Assembly (NCBI GenBank): GCA_030622115.1
Contig: JAUXGN010000003.1
Location: 1-35,464 of the forward strand
DNA from: Candidatus Eiseniibacteriota bacterium
GTDB taxonomy: Bacteria; Joyebacterota; Joyebacteria; Joyebacterales; Joyebacteraceae
Reading direction: 5' to 3'
Length of the DNA stretch: 35,464 nucleotides
The notes below the pieces were generated by a model that saw nothing but the letters and a program-made list of their open reading frames with translations, did not search any database and was not told the DNA's origin. A program made the translations under genes and the position numbers. This document shows, one piece after another, positions 26,236-33,920 of the stretch; within the stretch, counting starts at the first letter, position 1, and every line of letters begins with the position of its first letter.

Positions 26236-27384
26236 CTATGGCGTTGCGAGCGATACCTTGAGCGGCATGCCGCGCTTCAGGAATTCCTCGATGAACCTCT
26301 CGCTGTCGACTGCGAGTTCCTGCGGGATCGCTCCAGCAGGAGTTTCCCCGCGTGCCATCATGAGGGTGATGATGGACGCGGGGAACGATGTTCCCCGCAT
26401 CATGGCCGAGAGGCCGATCTTGTCGTCAGCGTAATCTATCATCTCGTAGACGGCGACGGCGTGATTCCCATTTCTTGTTCCCTCGACGGTGACTCTGAGA
26501 ACCACCAGGTCGTTATCATCGCCCGAGAGGCTTCTCTCGAGACACGTTTCAAGAACGTCGCGGGGCGCCACCGAGACTGCGCCCACGTTGACCGGTATGT
26601 CACTCGCGAGGCCGACCTCAAGCATGGTCTTCATCTTTGTCATATGCCCTGGGTACCGGATAGTCTTGTAGTCGAGGTCCCGCACCTTCCCGAGAAGCGT
26701 CGTCGGCAGCGTTGACGATCCACCGGAAGTGTGGAATGCCTCGAGGATACCGAGCGGCTCGGGAAACTCGATCTCCTCTACCTCTGTCAGAGGCTCTGCG
26801 GTCACGATCTCCCCGTCGCGAATGGCGAGGCAGGGCTCGATGTACTCGTTGATGAGTCCGTGCACCGAGAATACGATCATGTACTCGAGCGGCGGCTTCG
26901 GGTGGACGGGCAGGCCGCCGACCCGCAAGCGTACCCTGTCGGTCGTGTCGAGCTGGTTCATGCCCGCCATCGCAAGTAGGCTCACCATGCCCGGTGCGAG
27001 TCCGCAGTCGGGTATCAGCGTGACGCCTTTCTCCTTGGCCTCACGGTTGAGGGCCAATTCTCCCTCGACCACGGTGTTGTTCCCACCCAGATCGCAGAAG
27101 TGGACGCCTGCCGCGACAGCGAGCTGAGCCAGCTCCAGATTGAACCTGTAGCTCACCGCACTCAAGACGGCGTCGGTACCCTCCATGGCATCGAGAACTG
27201 CGGCATGATTGGTGACATCCAGGAGGTGGGGGACGGCCTTCTCTGAGTCTGCGAAGCGAGCGGCATCCTCCGCCACGGCGCGGTCGACATCGGCGACGAT
27301 GACCTTCTCAACATCACTCTGCCTGACCATGTCATAGGCGGCCGCTCTTCCCATCAGACCGCCGCCCAGGATGAGCATTCTCAT
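26236..27384 (-). CDS. Lysine 6-dehydrogenase-like (saccharopine dehydrogenase family) enzyme
   Basis: A 382-aa protein from the ATG at 27384 (SD GAGAGGA about 6 nt upstream, inside the end of putP). Starts at 27402 or 27405 lack an SD. An N-terminal Rossmann motif L-I-L-G-G-G-L-M-G-R and V-A-D-V-D place it in the saccharopine dehydrogenase family. The middle matches what I recall of Geobacillus lysine 6-dehydrogenase closely: P-D-C-G-L-A-P-G-M, V-G-G-L-P-V-x-P-x-P-P-L-E-Y, L-E-A-F-H-T-S-G-G-x-S-T-L and Y-K-T-I-R-Y-x-G-H. Such enzymes deaminate lysine at the epsilon-amino group to alpha-aminoadipate semialdehyde. It lies 10 bp after putP, so the two are co-transcribed. Substrate (lysine versus saccharopine or another amino acid) is inferred. 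Confidence 0.8.
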   Translation of the reverse strand: MRMLILGGGLMGRAAAYDMVRQSDVEKVIVADVDRAVAEDAARFADSEKAVPHLLDVTNHAAVLDAMEGTDAVLSAVSYRFNLELAQLAVAAGVHFCDLGGNNTVVEGELALNREAKEKGVTLIPDCGLAPGMVSLLAMAGMNQLDTTDRVRLRVGGLPVHPKPPLEYMIVFSVHGLINEYIEPCLAIRDGEIVTAEPLTEVEEIEFPEPLGILEAFHTSGGSSTLPTTLLGKVRDLDYKTIRYPGHMTKMKTMLEVGLASDIPVNVGAVSVAPRDVLETCLERSLSGDDNDLVVLRVTVEGTRNGNHAVAVYEMIDYADDKIGLSAMMRGTSFPASIITLMMARGETPAGAIPQELAVDSERFIEEFLKRGMPLKVSLATP

Positions 27385-27394
27385 CTGCTTCCTC

Positions 27395-28837
27395 TCAGTC
27401 ATCAAGGACGACGTCGGATGGTGGTTCGGTCATGAGACTGACCACCACGACAGTCACGAAAGCCAGTATGAAGGCAGGAACGAGTTCGTACACGAACCCC
27501 TTGAGCACCGGGACGTTGTGCCACACAACGGCGACCACCGAGCCGACGATCATGCCGCCGAGGACTCCCCACTTCGTGGTTCTCTTCCACCAGAGCGACA
27601 GGATCATCCCGGGCCCGAAAGGGGCGCCGAGCCCGGCCCAGGCGTAGAGGCCGAACCAGTAGACTCTCTCGGATGCACGCATCGCGAGCACGAACGCGAC
27701 GATGCCGATGACGATCGTGCCGATGCGGCTCAAGGCGACCAGGAGCTTCTGCGAGGCCTTCCGGTTGATGAGCTGGTGGTAGATGTCTTCCGAGAGGGCG
27801 GATGTGGCCACGAGGAGCTGGGAGTCGGCCGTCGACATCATAGCAGCGATGGCCGCGGAGATGACGATGCCGGCAACACCAAGGGGAAGCGCCCAGAGTG
27901 CTAGTTCCGGCATCACGTGCTCTGCGTCGGTGAGTCCGTCGACGCCGAACTTCGCGAGCCCGGCGATACCGACCAGGATGGCGCCCCAGAACGCGATGAC
28001 AACCCAGCTCATCGCGATGAGCGTGCCCTTGCGAAGCTCGTCCGGCTTGCGGATGGCCATGAACCGCGTGAGCAGATGTGGCTGCCCGACGTAGCCCAGT
28101 CCGATGCCGAGGCTGCCCACGATCAGTCCCATCACCAGGGCATGGCCGGTCTTCCCTCCGGTCACGAGGAGGAGGTTGGGGTCGATGGCGCCGATCCTCT
28201 CCGCCACTCCGGCGACGCCCCCAAGCATGATGAAGGCGGCCACAGGGAGAACGATCATGGCCGCCGCCATCAGGATGCCCTGCACCAGATCGGTCCAGGC
28301 CACCGCGAGGAAGCCGCCCATTATCGTGTAGAAGAGGATGACCACTGCCCCGATTATCATGCCGTGGATCGGTTCGAGACCGAAGGTCGCGTGGAGCACC
28401 TTGCCGGCCGCCAGGAACTGAGCCGAGACATAGAACGTGAAGAAGAAGACGATGACGGCCATCGAGACGATGCGAAGCGTGTGCGAACTGTCCTCGAAGC
28501 GGGCCTCGAAGTAGTCGGGGAGTGTCAGAGCTCCAAGACGTTCGGTTTGGATCCTGAGCCTCCGGGCCACGAGCGTCCACGAGGCCAGGATCCCGATCGC
28601 GCATCCGATTGCCGACCATATGGCCGAGAATCCCGAGACCAGAGCGAGACCGGGAAGACCGATCAGGAGCCACGCGCTCTCGCCGCTGGCTCGCTCGCTG
28701 ATTGCAACGACCCACACTCCGAGTCGACGACCGGCCAGCAGGAAGTCCGCGAGCGTCTTGGTGTAGCGAAATGTGATGAGTCCCACGACCACGACAACGA
28801 AGAGGTATCCGATGAAGCCGACGAGAACCGGGTCCAT
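27395..28837 (-). CDS. putP: PutP-type Na+/solute symporter
   Basis: A 480-aa solute:sodium symporter with about 13 predicted transmembrane segments. It aligns along its length with E. coli PutP: A-G-R-R-L-G (PutP Arg40 region), L-T-L-P-D-Y-F-E-A-R-F-E-D, G-G-F-L-A-V-A-W-T-D, G-L-G-Y-V-G-Q-P-H-L-L-x-R-F-M-A and M-M-S-T-A-D-S-Q-L-L (PutP Ser340/Thr341). In TM II, PutP A-S-D55-M reads A50-S-G52-E53, so the essential Na+-site Asp is replaced and an acidic residue sits one place later. SD AGGAGA lies inside the preceding 31-aa ORF, whose stop is 2 nt before this ATG. Proline is the default substrate from family and the nearby pruA; the lysine dehydrogenase gene downstream leaves lysine possible. 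Confidence 0.9.
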   Translation of the reverse strand: MDPVLVGFIGYLFVVVVVGLITFRYTKTLADFLLAGRRLGVWVVAISERASGESAWLLIGLPGLALVSGFSAIWSAIGCAIGILASWTLVARRLRIQTERLGALTLPDYFEARFEDSSHTLRIVSMAVIVFFFTFYVSAQFLAAGKVLHATFGLEPIHGMIIGAVVILFYTIMGGFLAVAWTDLVQGILMAAAMIVLPVAAFIMLGGVAGVAERIGAIDPNLLLVTGGKTGHALVMGLIVGSLGIGLGYVGQPHLLTRFMAIRKPDELRKGTLIAMSWVVIAFWGAILVGIAGLAKFGVDGLTDAEHVMPELALWALPLGVAGIVISAAIAAMMSTADSQLLVATSALSEDIYHQLINRKASQKLLVALSRIGTIVIGIVAFVLAMRASERVYWFGLYAWAGLGAPFGPGMILSLWWKRTTKWGVLGGMIVGSVVAVVWHNVPVLKGFVYELVPAFILAFVTVVVVSLMTEPPSDVVLDD

Positions 28838-28839
28838 CG

Positions 28840-28935
28840 CTAGTTTCTCCTGTTTGGGGTGAGGAAGCAGATGATCGCAATCGCGATCAGGACTGCAGGT
28901 GGGAAGATGAACCAGAAGACGGTAGATGCCGGCAT
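28840..28935 (-). CDS. 31-residue single-pass membrane peptide, candidate symporter accessory subunit
   Basis: The ATG at 28935 has SD AAGGAG 6 nt upstream, better placed than most in the window. The product is M-P-A-S-T then a hydrophobic stretch of about 22 residues (V-F-W-F-I-F-P-P-A-V-L-I-A-I-A-I-I-C-F-L) and a basic end P-N-R-R-N. This gives one membrane helix with a positive C-terminal tail. Its TAG is 2 nt before the putP ATG, and the putP SD lies within its last codons, so the two are translationally coupled. Small single-helix proteins are known to accompany several Na+ symporters (for example MetS with MetP), which makes an accessory role likely. I do not recognise the exact family. 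Confidence 0.75.
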   Translation of the reverse strand: MPASTVFWFIFPPAVLIAIAIICFLTPNRRN

Positions 28936-28986
28936 AAGCGTCTCCTTATTGAGGGAGCGCCGGGCCGCGCACGCGTGCCACCGCTC

Positions 28987-31710
28987 CTATTTCAGAACAA
29001 CCAGCCTTCGCATTATGGACTCGTCCGCTGCCTCGAGACGGCAGAAATAGACCCCGGCCGCCACGCGGCGGTGAACGCTGTTCTCAAGATCCCAGACCAC
29101 ATCGCGTGACCCCGGTTCAACCACCTCATCGAGAAGAGTGCGAACCCTCCTCCCGGTGAGATCGTAGATCTCAAGCCTCGCCACTGACGCGGAGGGTATC
29201 ACAAACGAAAGAGAAGTGCGAGTGCGGGCGGGATTCGGGTATGGTCGGTCAAGCGCGAGCATCGATAGCTCGGTCGTGTCTGGGACGTCCGTTGTAGGCG
29301 CGATATTGACGTACTCCGTGCTGTTTGCGGAGAGCGGAATGTCGACGTAGCACATGGCCACATCGCCATCCACGATGGTCTGGGTTAGCGTTCCGTTATC
29401 AACGACGTACGGCATCGAATCGGTAGGTACCTGGAACTTGATTCTAGCGTGCTCGAACGACTCCGGGTAGTTATTCAGGATGACGGCCCCCATGATCGCC
29501 GCGGTGCCGTCATTCTCGGGGTAGTACGTGACCCTGAGTTCTTCGCCGCTACTGCCCGCGGCGAGCGGCTCGGATGGGATGATCGTGTTGCCCGAGACCC
29601 GCACGAGTCTGAATTCCCGACCGCCGTCGCAGATTGCTTCGCACGAGAGGTCGTACGGGTGCTGAGTTATCGATCCTGAAGTTGAGTGGATGTGGCCCCA
29701 GAGGGCACAGTCGACGCCGAGGGTCTCGAGATCGATCTGCCATGAGAAGTCGTAGTGGTAGAACAGGACCTTGGCCGCGCTGGGGTCAGCGAGCGCAAGA
29801 TCGTCGTACAACCAGTTCATCTGGCGGCTTGTGAAGCTGTCCGGACCGTAGATCGAGTAGCGCCAGCTGTCGTAGTTGTCGTACGCCTCCATCCCTGTGA
29901 AATGCGCCTGGCCGTAATCGAACGAGTAGTTCTGCGTGAAAATGTACTCGTCGGGTGGCGGGTCGGCCAGATAGCGCCAGCCGAAGAAGCTCCACCAGTC
30001 GCGCCTGGAAGTGCCGTCCGGTGGAGGTGTGCTGTCCCATCCACCGAGGTCGTGATTGCCGCCTACGATGAATACCGGGACGTCGAACTCGCAGGAGATG
30101 CGATACGCCCTCGTGAAAACGTGCCACCCCAGGTAGTCTTCAAGCTCGCCCTCGTTCACGAGATCGCCCGTGTGAATTACAAAGGCGGGGTTGATGATGT
30201 TCACGTCATCGATGACGGCTCTGTAGTCGTCCATCTCTGTTGAGTCTGATTCCGCGCCCTGCTGGTAGTTGAACATGTGGGTCGGCAGATGCGTGTCGGT
30301 GACGTGGATGAAGTAGAAATCGTCCTCTATTGCCGACTTGACAGCTACGGCGTGAGCGACCGTGTCGGAGATCCCGCCCGATGCCTCGACGACGAGGTCG
30401 TACACCTCGGCGGGCATATCTGGAGGCACTGACGCGCTCATGAACCAGCGCTCGTGCCCGTAGCTGTAGTTCTCATTCCAGATGCCAAGCGTATACTCAT
30501 TTGACCCGTGCGCCAGGTGGGCCGACCAGCTTGTGGTCGACACTGGGGCAATCGCCTCGATCGCAAAGCTCGAACCTGTCGTCGTGATGGCAGGAACCGA
30601 CATGATCGGGCGCATGACAACGGTAAGCGTGTCGCCACGCCCCTCTGAAGTGGGTGCCGGAAGAAGGCGGAATTCTATCTCCGTCGTTACCCCGGCGATC
30701 ACGAATACGTTTTCCTCGCCGAGGAAGTAGCCGGGAGGTGAGGCCTCAAGCTGGTAGTTCGCCTGTGGCAGCGTCAGGTCAGAGAAGCCACCCGGTCCCG
30801 AGATGACCTCGGTGTAGGGGGCTACGCCGCTCACCGCAAGCGAGATCAGGGCATCCTCGATACCCAGGCTGGTGGTGTCGTCCACGAGAGATACCTCGAG
30901 GAGCCCGGTGTTGAGCCCTCTGATCTCGTGCATGGCGTCCGAGACGGCTGCAAGATCCGGCTGCCCCACGGCCATGTAGCGAGTGAATGTGATTGTCTCG
31001 CCGGCCGCGATGTCCGAGTCGAACACAATAGGATCCGACCACGAACCACCATGCGAGACGTTGAAGACTCCCGCAGCCTTGGTGTATGCGTAGCACGTGC
31101 TATCGCCCTTCCCGGCCGTCCACTCGGTCAGGGTCGTCGTGCCCGAGACATCCGTGCCGAAGCCGGGGACGAAGTGCAGCGAGTTCCCCCAGTCGAGAAC
31201 GTCTCCGGCCTCGTAGCCGACCACCATTCCGCCCAGATTCTCGATCGATGTTTCGACGCTCAAGTAGCGCAGTGACTCGCTGAGGGAATAGCGGGTGACG
31301 ACTCTGAGGTCGCTGTCGTCCGAGTCCCAGCCTACGGCTCGTATCACCGCCGTACCCATCGAGCCATCGCTCTCCACGACGACCGAGTCGTAGACTGCCT
31401 GCCGAGGGTAGTCGACCAGGAGCGTAAGGTGATACTCGAACTCATCTATCAGTGTCGCTTCTGGGGCGGCATCGATGATATTGCCGCCGGACTCGCTCGA
31501 CCCATGAGTGTATGTCTGTCCGCTGATGATGACCGCGATCACACCGTTTGACAGGAGGAAATCGCCGAGCCGGCCGTCGGCGGCCGCACCGGTTAGAAGA
31601 TCGGCCTCATCATCAATGATGTGAGCCACTACGTCCGCGCGGGCTGCACCCGCGCAGACCAGGATCAACATGAATAGCGTGGAAATAGACAATGCCCTGA
31701 GCGTTTTCAC
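28987..31710 (-). CDS. Exported metallophosphoesterase with large N-terminal beta region and sorting domain
   Basis: A 907-aa protein from the GTG at 31710, preferred because GGAG lies 9-10 nt upstream and a signal peptide follows at once (M-K-T-L-R...A-R-A). An in-frame ATG at 31740 lacks an SD. Residues about 25-270 are an unassigned beta-rich domain, 270-360 a carboxypeptidase-regulatory-like domain, and 370-460 another beta domain. A calcineurin-type phosphoesterase follows (about 465-690): D472-x-H474, H-T-G-D-L-V-N, G-N552-H553-D554, F-Y-H-Y and G-H673-x-H675, the complete two-metal set. A FlgD-Ig-like tail (about 830-907) begins P-Y-P-N-P and ends L-V-V-L-K. The substrate is not deducible. 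It ends 51 bp before the start of the small membrane peptide. Confidence 0.88.
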   Translation of the reverse strand: MKTLRALSISTLFMLILVCAGAARADVVAHIIDDEADLLTGAAADGRLGDFLLSNGVIAVIISGQTYTHGSSESGGNIIDAAPEATLIDEFEYHLTLLVDYPRQAVYDSVVVESDGSMGTAVIRAVGWDSDDSDLRVVTRYSLSESLRYLSVETSIENLGGMVVGYEAGDVLDWGNSLHFVPGFGTDVSGTTTLTEWTAGKGDSTCYAYTKAAGVFNVSHGGSWSDPIVFDSDIAAGETITFTRYMAVGQPDLAAVSDAMHEIRGLNTGLLEVSLVDDTTSLGIEDALISLAVSGVAPYTEVISGPGGFSDLTLPQANYQLEASPPGYFLGEENVFVIAGVTTEIEFRLLPAPTSEGRGDTLTVVMRPIMSVPAITTTGSSFAIEAIAPVSTTSWSAHLAHGSNEYTLGIWNENYSYGHERWFMSASVPPDMPAEVYDLVVEASGGISDTVAHAVAVKSAIEDDFYFIHVTDTHLPTHMFNYQQGAESDSTEMDDYRAVIDDVNIINPAFVIHTGDLVNEGELEDYLGWHVFTRAYRISCEFDVPVFIVGGNHDLGGWDSTPPPDGTSRRDWWSFFGWRYLADPPPDEYIFTQNYSFDYGQAHFTGMEAYDNYDSWRYSIYGPDSFTSRQMNWLYDDLALADPSAAKVLFYHYDFSWQIDLETLGVDCALWGHIHSTSGSITQHPYDLSCEAICDGGREFRLVRVSGNTIIPSEPLAAGSSGEELRVTYYPENDGTAAIMGAVILNNYPESFEHARIKFQVPTDSMPYVVDNGTLTQTIVDGDVAMCYVDIPLSANSTEYVNIAPTTDVPDTTELSMLALDRPYPNPARTRTSLSFVIPSASVARLEIYDLTGRRVRTLLDEVVEPGSRDVVWDLENSVHRRVAAGVYFCRLEAADESIMRRLVVLK

Positions 31711-31802
31711 AGTTGCTTCTCCAGATGAGGGGCGGAGCATCAGGGGTGGAAATCAGCTTCGATTTCCATTCTAACACGTGAACGGACGGAATCACAGCAT
31801 AC

Positions 31803-31831
31803 TTGCCACATCCACGCTCGACTGCTAGACT
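31803..31831 (+). promoter_or_regulatory. Candidate sigma70-type promoter of the DUF4870 gene
   Basis: TTGCCA (31803-31808), a 17-nt spacer, TAGACT (31826-31831), 43 nt before the ATG at 31875. On the opposite strand TAGAAT (31773-31768) could be the -10 of the metallophosphoesterase gene, but no good -35 goes with it. Confidence 0.5.
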
Positions 31832-31874
31832 GCAAGCAGGAACTGGTAGTGTACTTGAGGCAGGAGGAGCAGTT

Positions 31875-32297
31875 ATGGAGAAGGAGATTCAGGGACAGGA
31901 GCTGGAGAAGCCGGCAGAGCCGAAGAGCGAGCCGACAAGTGCGCCGGACGAGAGCATTCCGGAACAGGCGCGCACGTGGGCGATGGCATGTCACCTAATG
32001 GCGCTTTCCGGGATCGTTGTTCAGGGAGTCGGGTTTGTCCTGGGCCCACTGATCACATGGCTCATCAAGAAGGACGATCACCCATTCATTGATGAACAGG
32101 GCAAGGAGGCCACCAACTTCCAGATCACGATGCTGATAGCCATGGTCGTCTCAGGATTGCTCTGCTTCGTTTTCGTCGGGTTCATTCTCCTGCCGGTGAT
32201 CGCGATAGGGGATATCGTTCTGACCATCATCGCATCGCTCAAGGCGAAGGAAGGCGTGCACTACCGCTATCCGTTCACGTTCCACTTCATCAAGTAG
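31875..32297 (+). CDS. DUF4870 (Tic20-like) small membrane protein
   Basis: A 140-aa protein from the ATG at 31875 (SD AGGAGG about 7 nt upstream). An upstream frame extension to 31803 overlaps the promoter. The N-terminal 30 residues are charged and Pro/Glu-rich. Then A-R-T-W-A-M-A-C-H-L-M-A-L-S-G opens the DUF4870 pattern, with G-P-L-I-T-W-L-I-K-K-D-D-H-P-F-I-D-E-Q-G-K-E-A-x-N-F-Q and hydrophobic helices around residues 40-62 and 80-122. It ends in the typical Y-R-Y-P-F-T-F-H-F-I-K. The molecular role of DUF4870 proteins is not established. It appears to be transcribed alone. Confidence 0.9.
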   Translation: MEKEIQGQELEKPAEPKSEPTSAPDESIPEQARTWAMACHLMALSGIVVQGVGFVLGPLITWLIKKDDHPFIDEQGKEATNFQITMLIAMVVSGLLCFVFVGFILLPVIAIGDIVLTIIASLKAKEGVHYRYPFTFHFIK

Positions 32298-32728
32298 GCT
32301 GGGCGAACGCGAAGGCAGGGGCGTCATCGCTGCATCCGGACTGCGCTCAACTGCTGCTCCACGGAACCATCACGTCCCTCCTGTTGCTCGGGCACATCCT
32401 CGTAGCGCGTGGGCGCTTCGGGGATGTGTTCCGAGCGTTACGGCATGAGCAGGTCCTCGTACGATCACTGTCGTTCGCACGGAGGTTCCGTGCTGCGGGG
32501 GGCTCGGCAAGCTGGTCACAGCGGCCAGAAACGAGACAGCACCAGATGTCCCCGTCGAGGTTCAGACGATCGGTATCCGCGGAGAGATCCAGAGAATCGA
32601 GAGGTTCGGCCCGGGGCAGACCGGCTGGAAAGGCCGGAGGCATGGTTGGCGTCCGGCAGGGCTAATACGCTTCACATCTACAGATTCAGGAATCAATCGG
32701 GTTCCCTCAGGGAAAGGAGAAAAGGACG
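32298..32728. other. 431-bp intergenic region carrying a gene remnant
   Basis: Nothing intact is visible on either strand; no tRNA, SRP RNA or RNase P core was found by eye. Its middle carries the ferredoxin-like remnant described separately. The last 30 nt hold the SD (AAAGGAG) of the amidohydrolase gene. Confidence 0.6.
32370..32601 (+). pseudogene. Decayed C-terminal remnant of a 4Fe-4S ferredoxin-like protein
   Basis: From 32458 to 32601 the plus strand reads R-T-I-T-V-V-R-T-E-V-P-C-C-G-G-L-G-K-L-V and then P-V-E-V-Q-T-I-G-I-R-G-E-I-Q. This is very like the C-terminus of the roughly 240-aa iron-sulfur proteins with two N-terminal 4Fe-4S motifs, which end I-T-V-V-x-M-E-V-P-C-C-x-G-L...I-P-V-x-x-V-T-I-G-I-x-G-E. 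There is no start codon and an in-frame TGA at 32446-32448. Just upstream another frame reads G-D-V-F-R-A-L-R-H...V-L-V-R-S, consistent with a frameshift at about 32460. The frame runs on past the normal end into the amidohydrolase gene, and the ferredoxin motifs are missing. The similarity is from memory, not from a search. Confidence 0.6.
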
Positions 32729-33880
32729 ATGCAGAGCTGCATCCATGGCAAGATCATCTACACCGGCAAGAAGATCGTGGAGAACGCGTATCTCGTCTTT
32801 GACGGCAAGAAGATTGTCGGCGTGTCCAAGACGAAGAAAGGCAAGCTCCTGGGCAAGTTCCCGGTCGTTGTCCCAGCGTTCATAGACGCGCACAGCCACA
32901 TCGGGATGGTGCGCTCCGGGGAGCCGATGCAGGAGGCTGAGGCGAACGAGCACATGGACTCACTCATGGCTCTTCCCGATGCGCTCGATTCCGTGCAGAT
33001 GGACGACGTAGCGCTCCGTGATGCGGTCGAGCAGGGAGCCCTCTACTCGTGCGTTCTCCCGGGAAGCGGGAACATCATGGGTGGTCGATCGGCCTTCATC
33101 AGGAACTACGCGAAGAACACGACAGACGCTCTCATCTCTCGCGCCGGCATCAAGGCGGCATTCGGATACAACCCGATGTCCACAGTCGATTGGAAGGGAA
33201 AGCGTCCGAGTACGAGAATGGGAGCTTTGGCCATTCTCCGCGCGAAGCTCGACAGCGTGCAGCAGAAGATGGCGAAGCAGAAAAGGGCCAAGGGGAAGAA
33301 AAAGGGCGAGATCACGTTCACGGCGGAAGAGGCCGTGTTGAAGAACCTGCTCATCGGCAAGGAGCGACTCAGGGTCCACGTGCACAAGATAGACGATATT
33401 GCATCTCTTCTCCGCGTGGTGGATGAATTCAATCTAAAGGTGACAGTCGAGCATGCAGGGGACGTTCACCAGCCGGAGATATACGACGAACTCAAGAAGC
33501 GGAAGATTCCCGTGGTCTACGGTCCGATAGATTCGCTTGCGTACAAGGTTGAACTTAAGCACGAATCGTGGCGTCACGCCAGGCATGTGATCGAGTCCGG
33601 CGTCAAGTGCGGGTTCATGACCGATCATCCCGTGACGCCCGCGAGGACGCTTCTGCTTCAGACACGCTGGTTCGTGCGCTGCGGCTACAGTAAGCAGCAG
33701 GCGATCGAGCTCATCACGAGGAAGAACGCCGAGATCCTCGGTGTGGCCGCAATACTGGGCACGCTCGAGAAGGGCAAGTGGGCATCTTTCTCATGCTGGA
33801 ATGGTGACCCGTTCGATCTGGCGTGCTATCCTGTCAGGGTCTACGGAGAGGGAGAACTCCTCTTTGAGGAATCCGAGTAG
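32729..33880 (+). CDS. Amidohydrolase-superfamily metal-dependent hydrolase
   Basis: A 383-aa protein with SD AAAGGAGA about 10 nt before the ATG. It has a small N-terminal beta domain (I-H-G-K-I-I-Y-T-G-K-K-I-V-E-N-A), then the TIM-barrel metal site I-D-A-H55-S-H57. Further ligands are in V-H-V-H-K-I-D-D, V-E-H-A-G-D-V-H and M-T-D-H-P-V-T-P, and a closing L-G-T-L-E-K-G-K-W-A-S-F segment is typical of imidazolonepropionase/dipeptidase-like amidohydrolases. A Lys-rich insertion at about residues 175-192 (K-Q-K-R-A-K-G-K-K-K-G-E) looks like an exposed loop. No signal peptide is present. It is followed after 40 bp by an M20 peptidase, suggesting a shared role in cytoplasmic breakdown of N-blocked amino acids or dipeptides. 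Substrate unknown. Confidence 0.88.
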   Translation: MQSCIHGKIIYTGKKIVENAYLVFDGKKIVGVSKTKKGKLLGKFPVVVPAFIDAHSHIGMVRSGEPMQEAEANEHMDSLMALPDALDSVQMDDVALRDAVEQGALYSCVLPGSGNIMGGRSAFIRNYAKNTTDALISRAGIKAAFGYNPMSTVDWKGKRPSTRMGALAILRAKLDSVQQKMAKQKRAKGKKKGEITFTAEEAVLKNLLIGKERLRVHVHKIDDIASLLRVVDEFNLKVTVEHAGDVHQPEIYDELKKRKIPVVYGPIDSLAYKVELKHESWRHARHVIESGVKCGFMTDHPVTPARTLLLQTRWFVRCGYSKQQAIELITRKNAEILGVAAILGTLEKGKWASFSCWNGDPFDLACYPVRVYGEGELLFEESE

Positions 33881-33920
33881 TCGGGGAGTCAAAAACGGAC
33901 GTCGGTCCGGGAGTGAGCAC

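Noticed and set aside
27402-28880. 492-residue open frame on the same strand as putP in another frame
   Set aside because: Arg/Gly/His-rich product without motifs; the overlapping putP frame aligns with E. coli PutP along its length.
32347-32665. Frames of 93 and 98 codons on both strands in the gap before the amidohydrolase
   Set aside because: Arg/Ser-rich products with no SD; the only protein-like signal in the gap is the frameshifted ferredoxin-like remnant in another frame.
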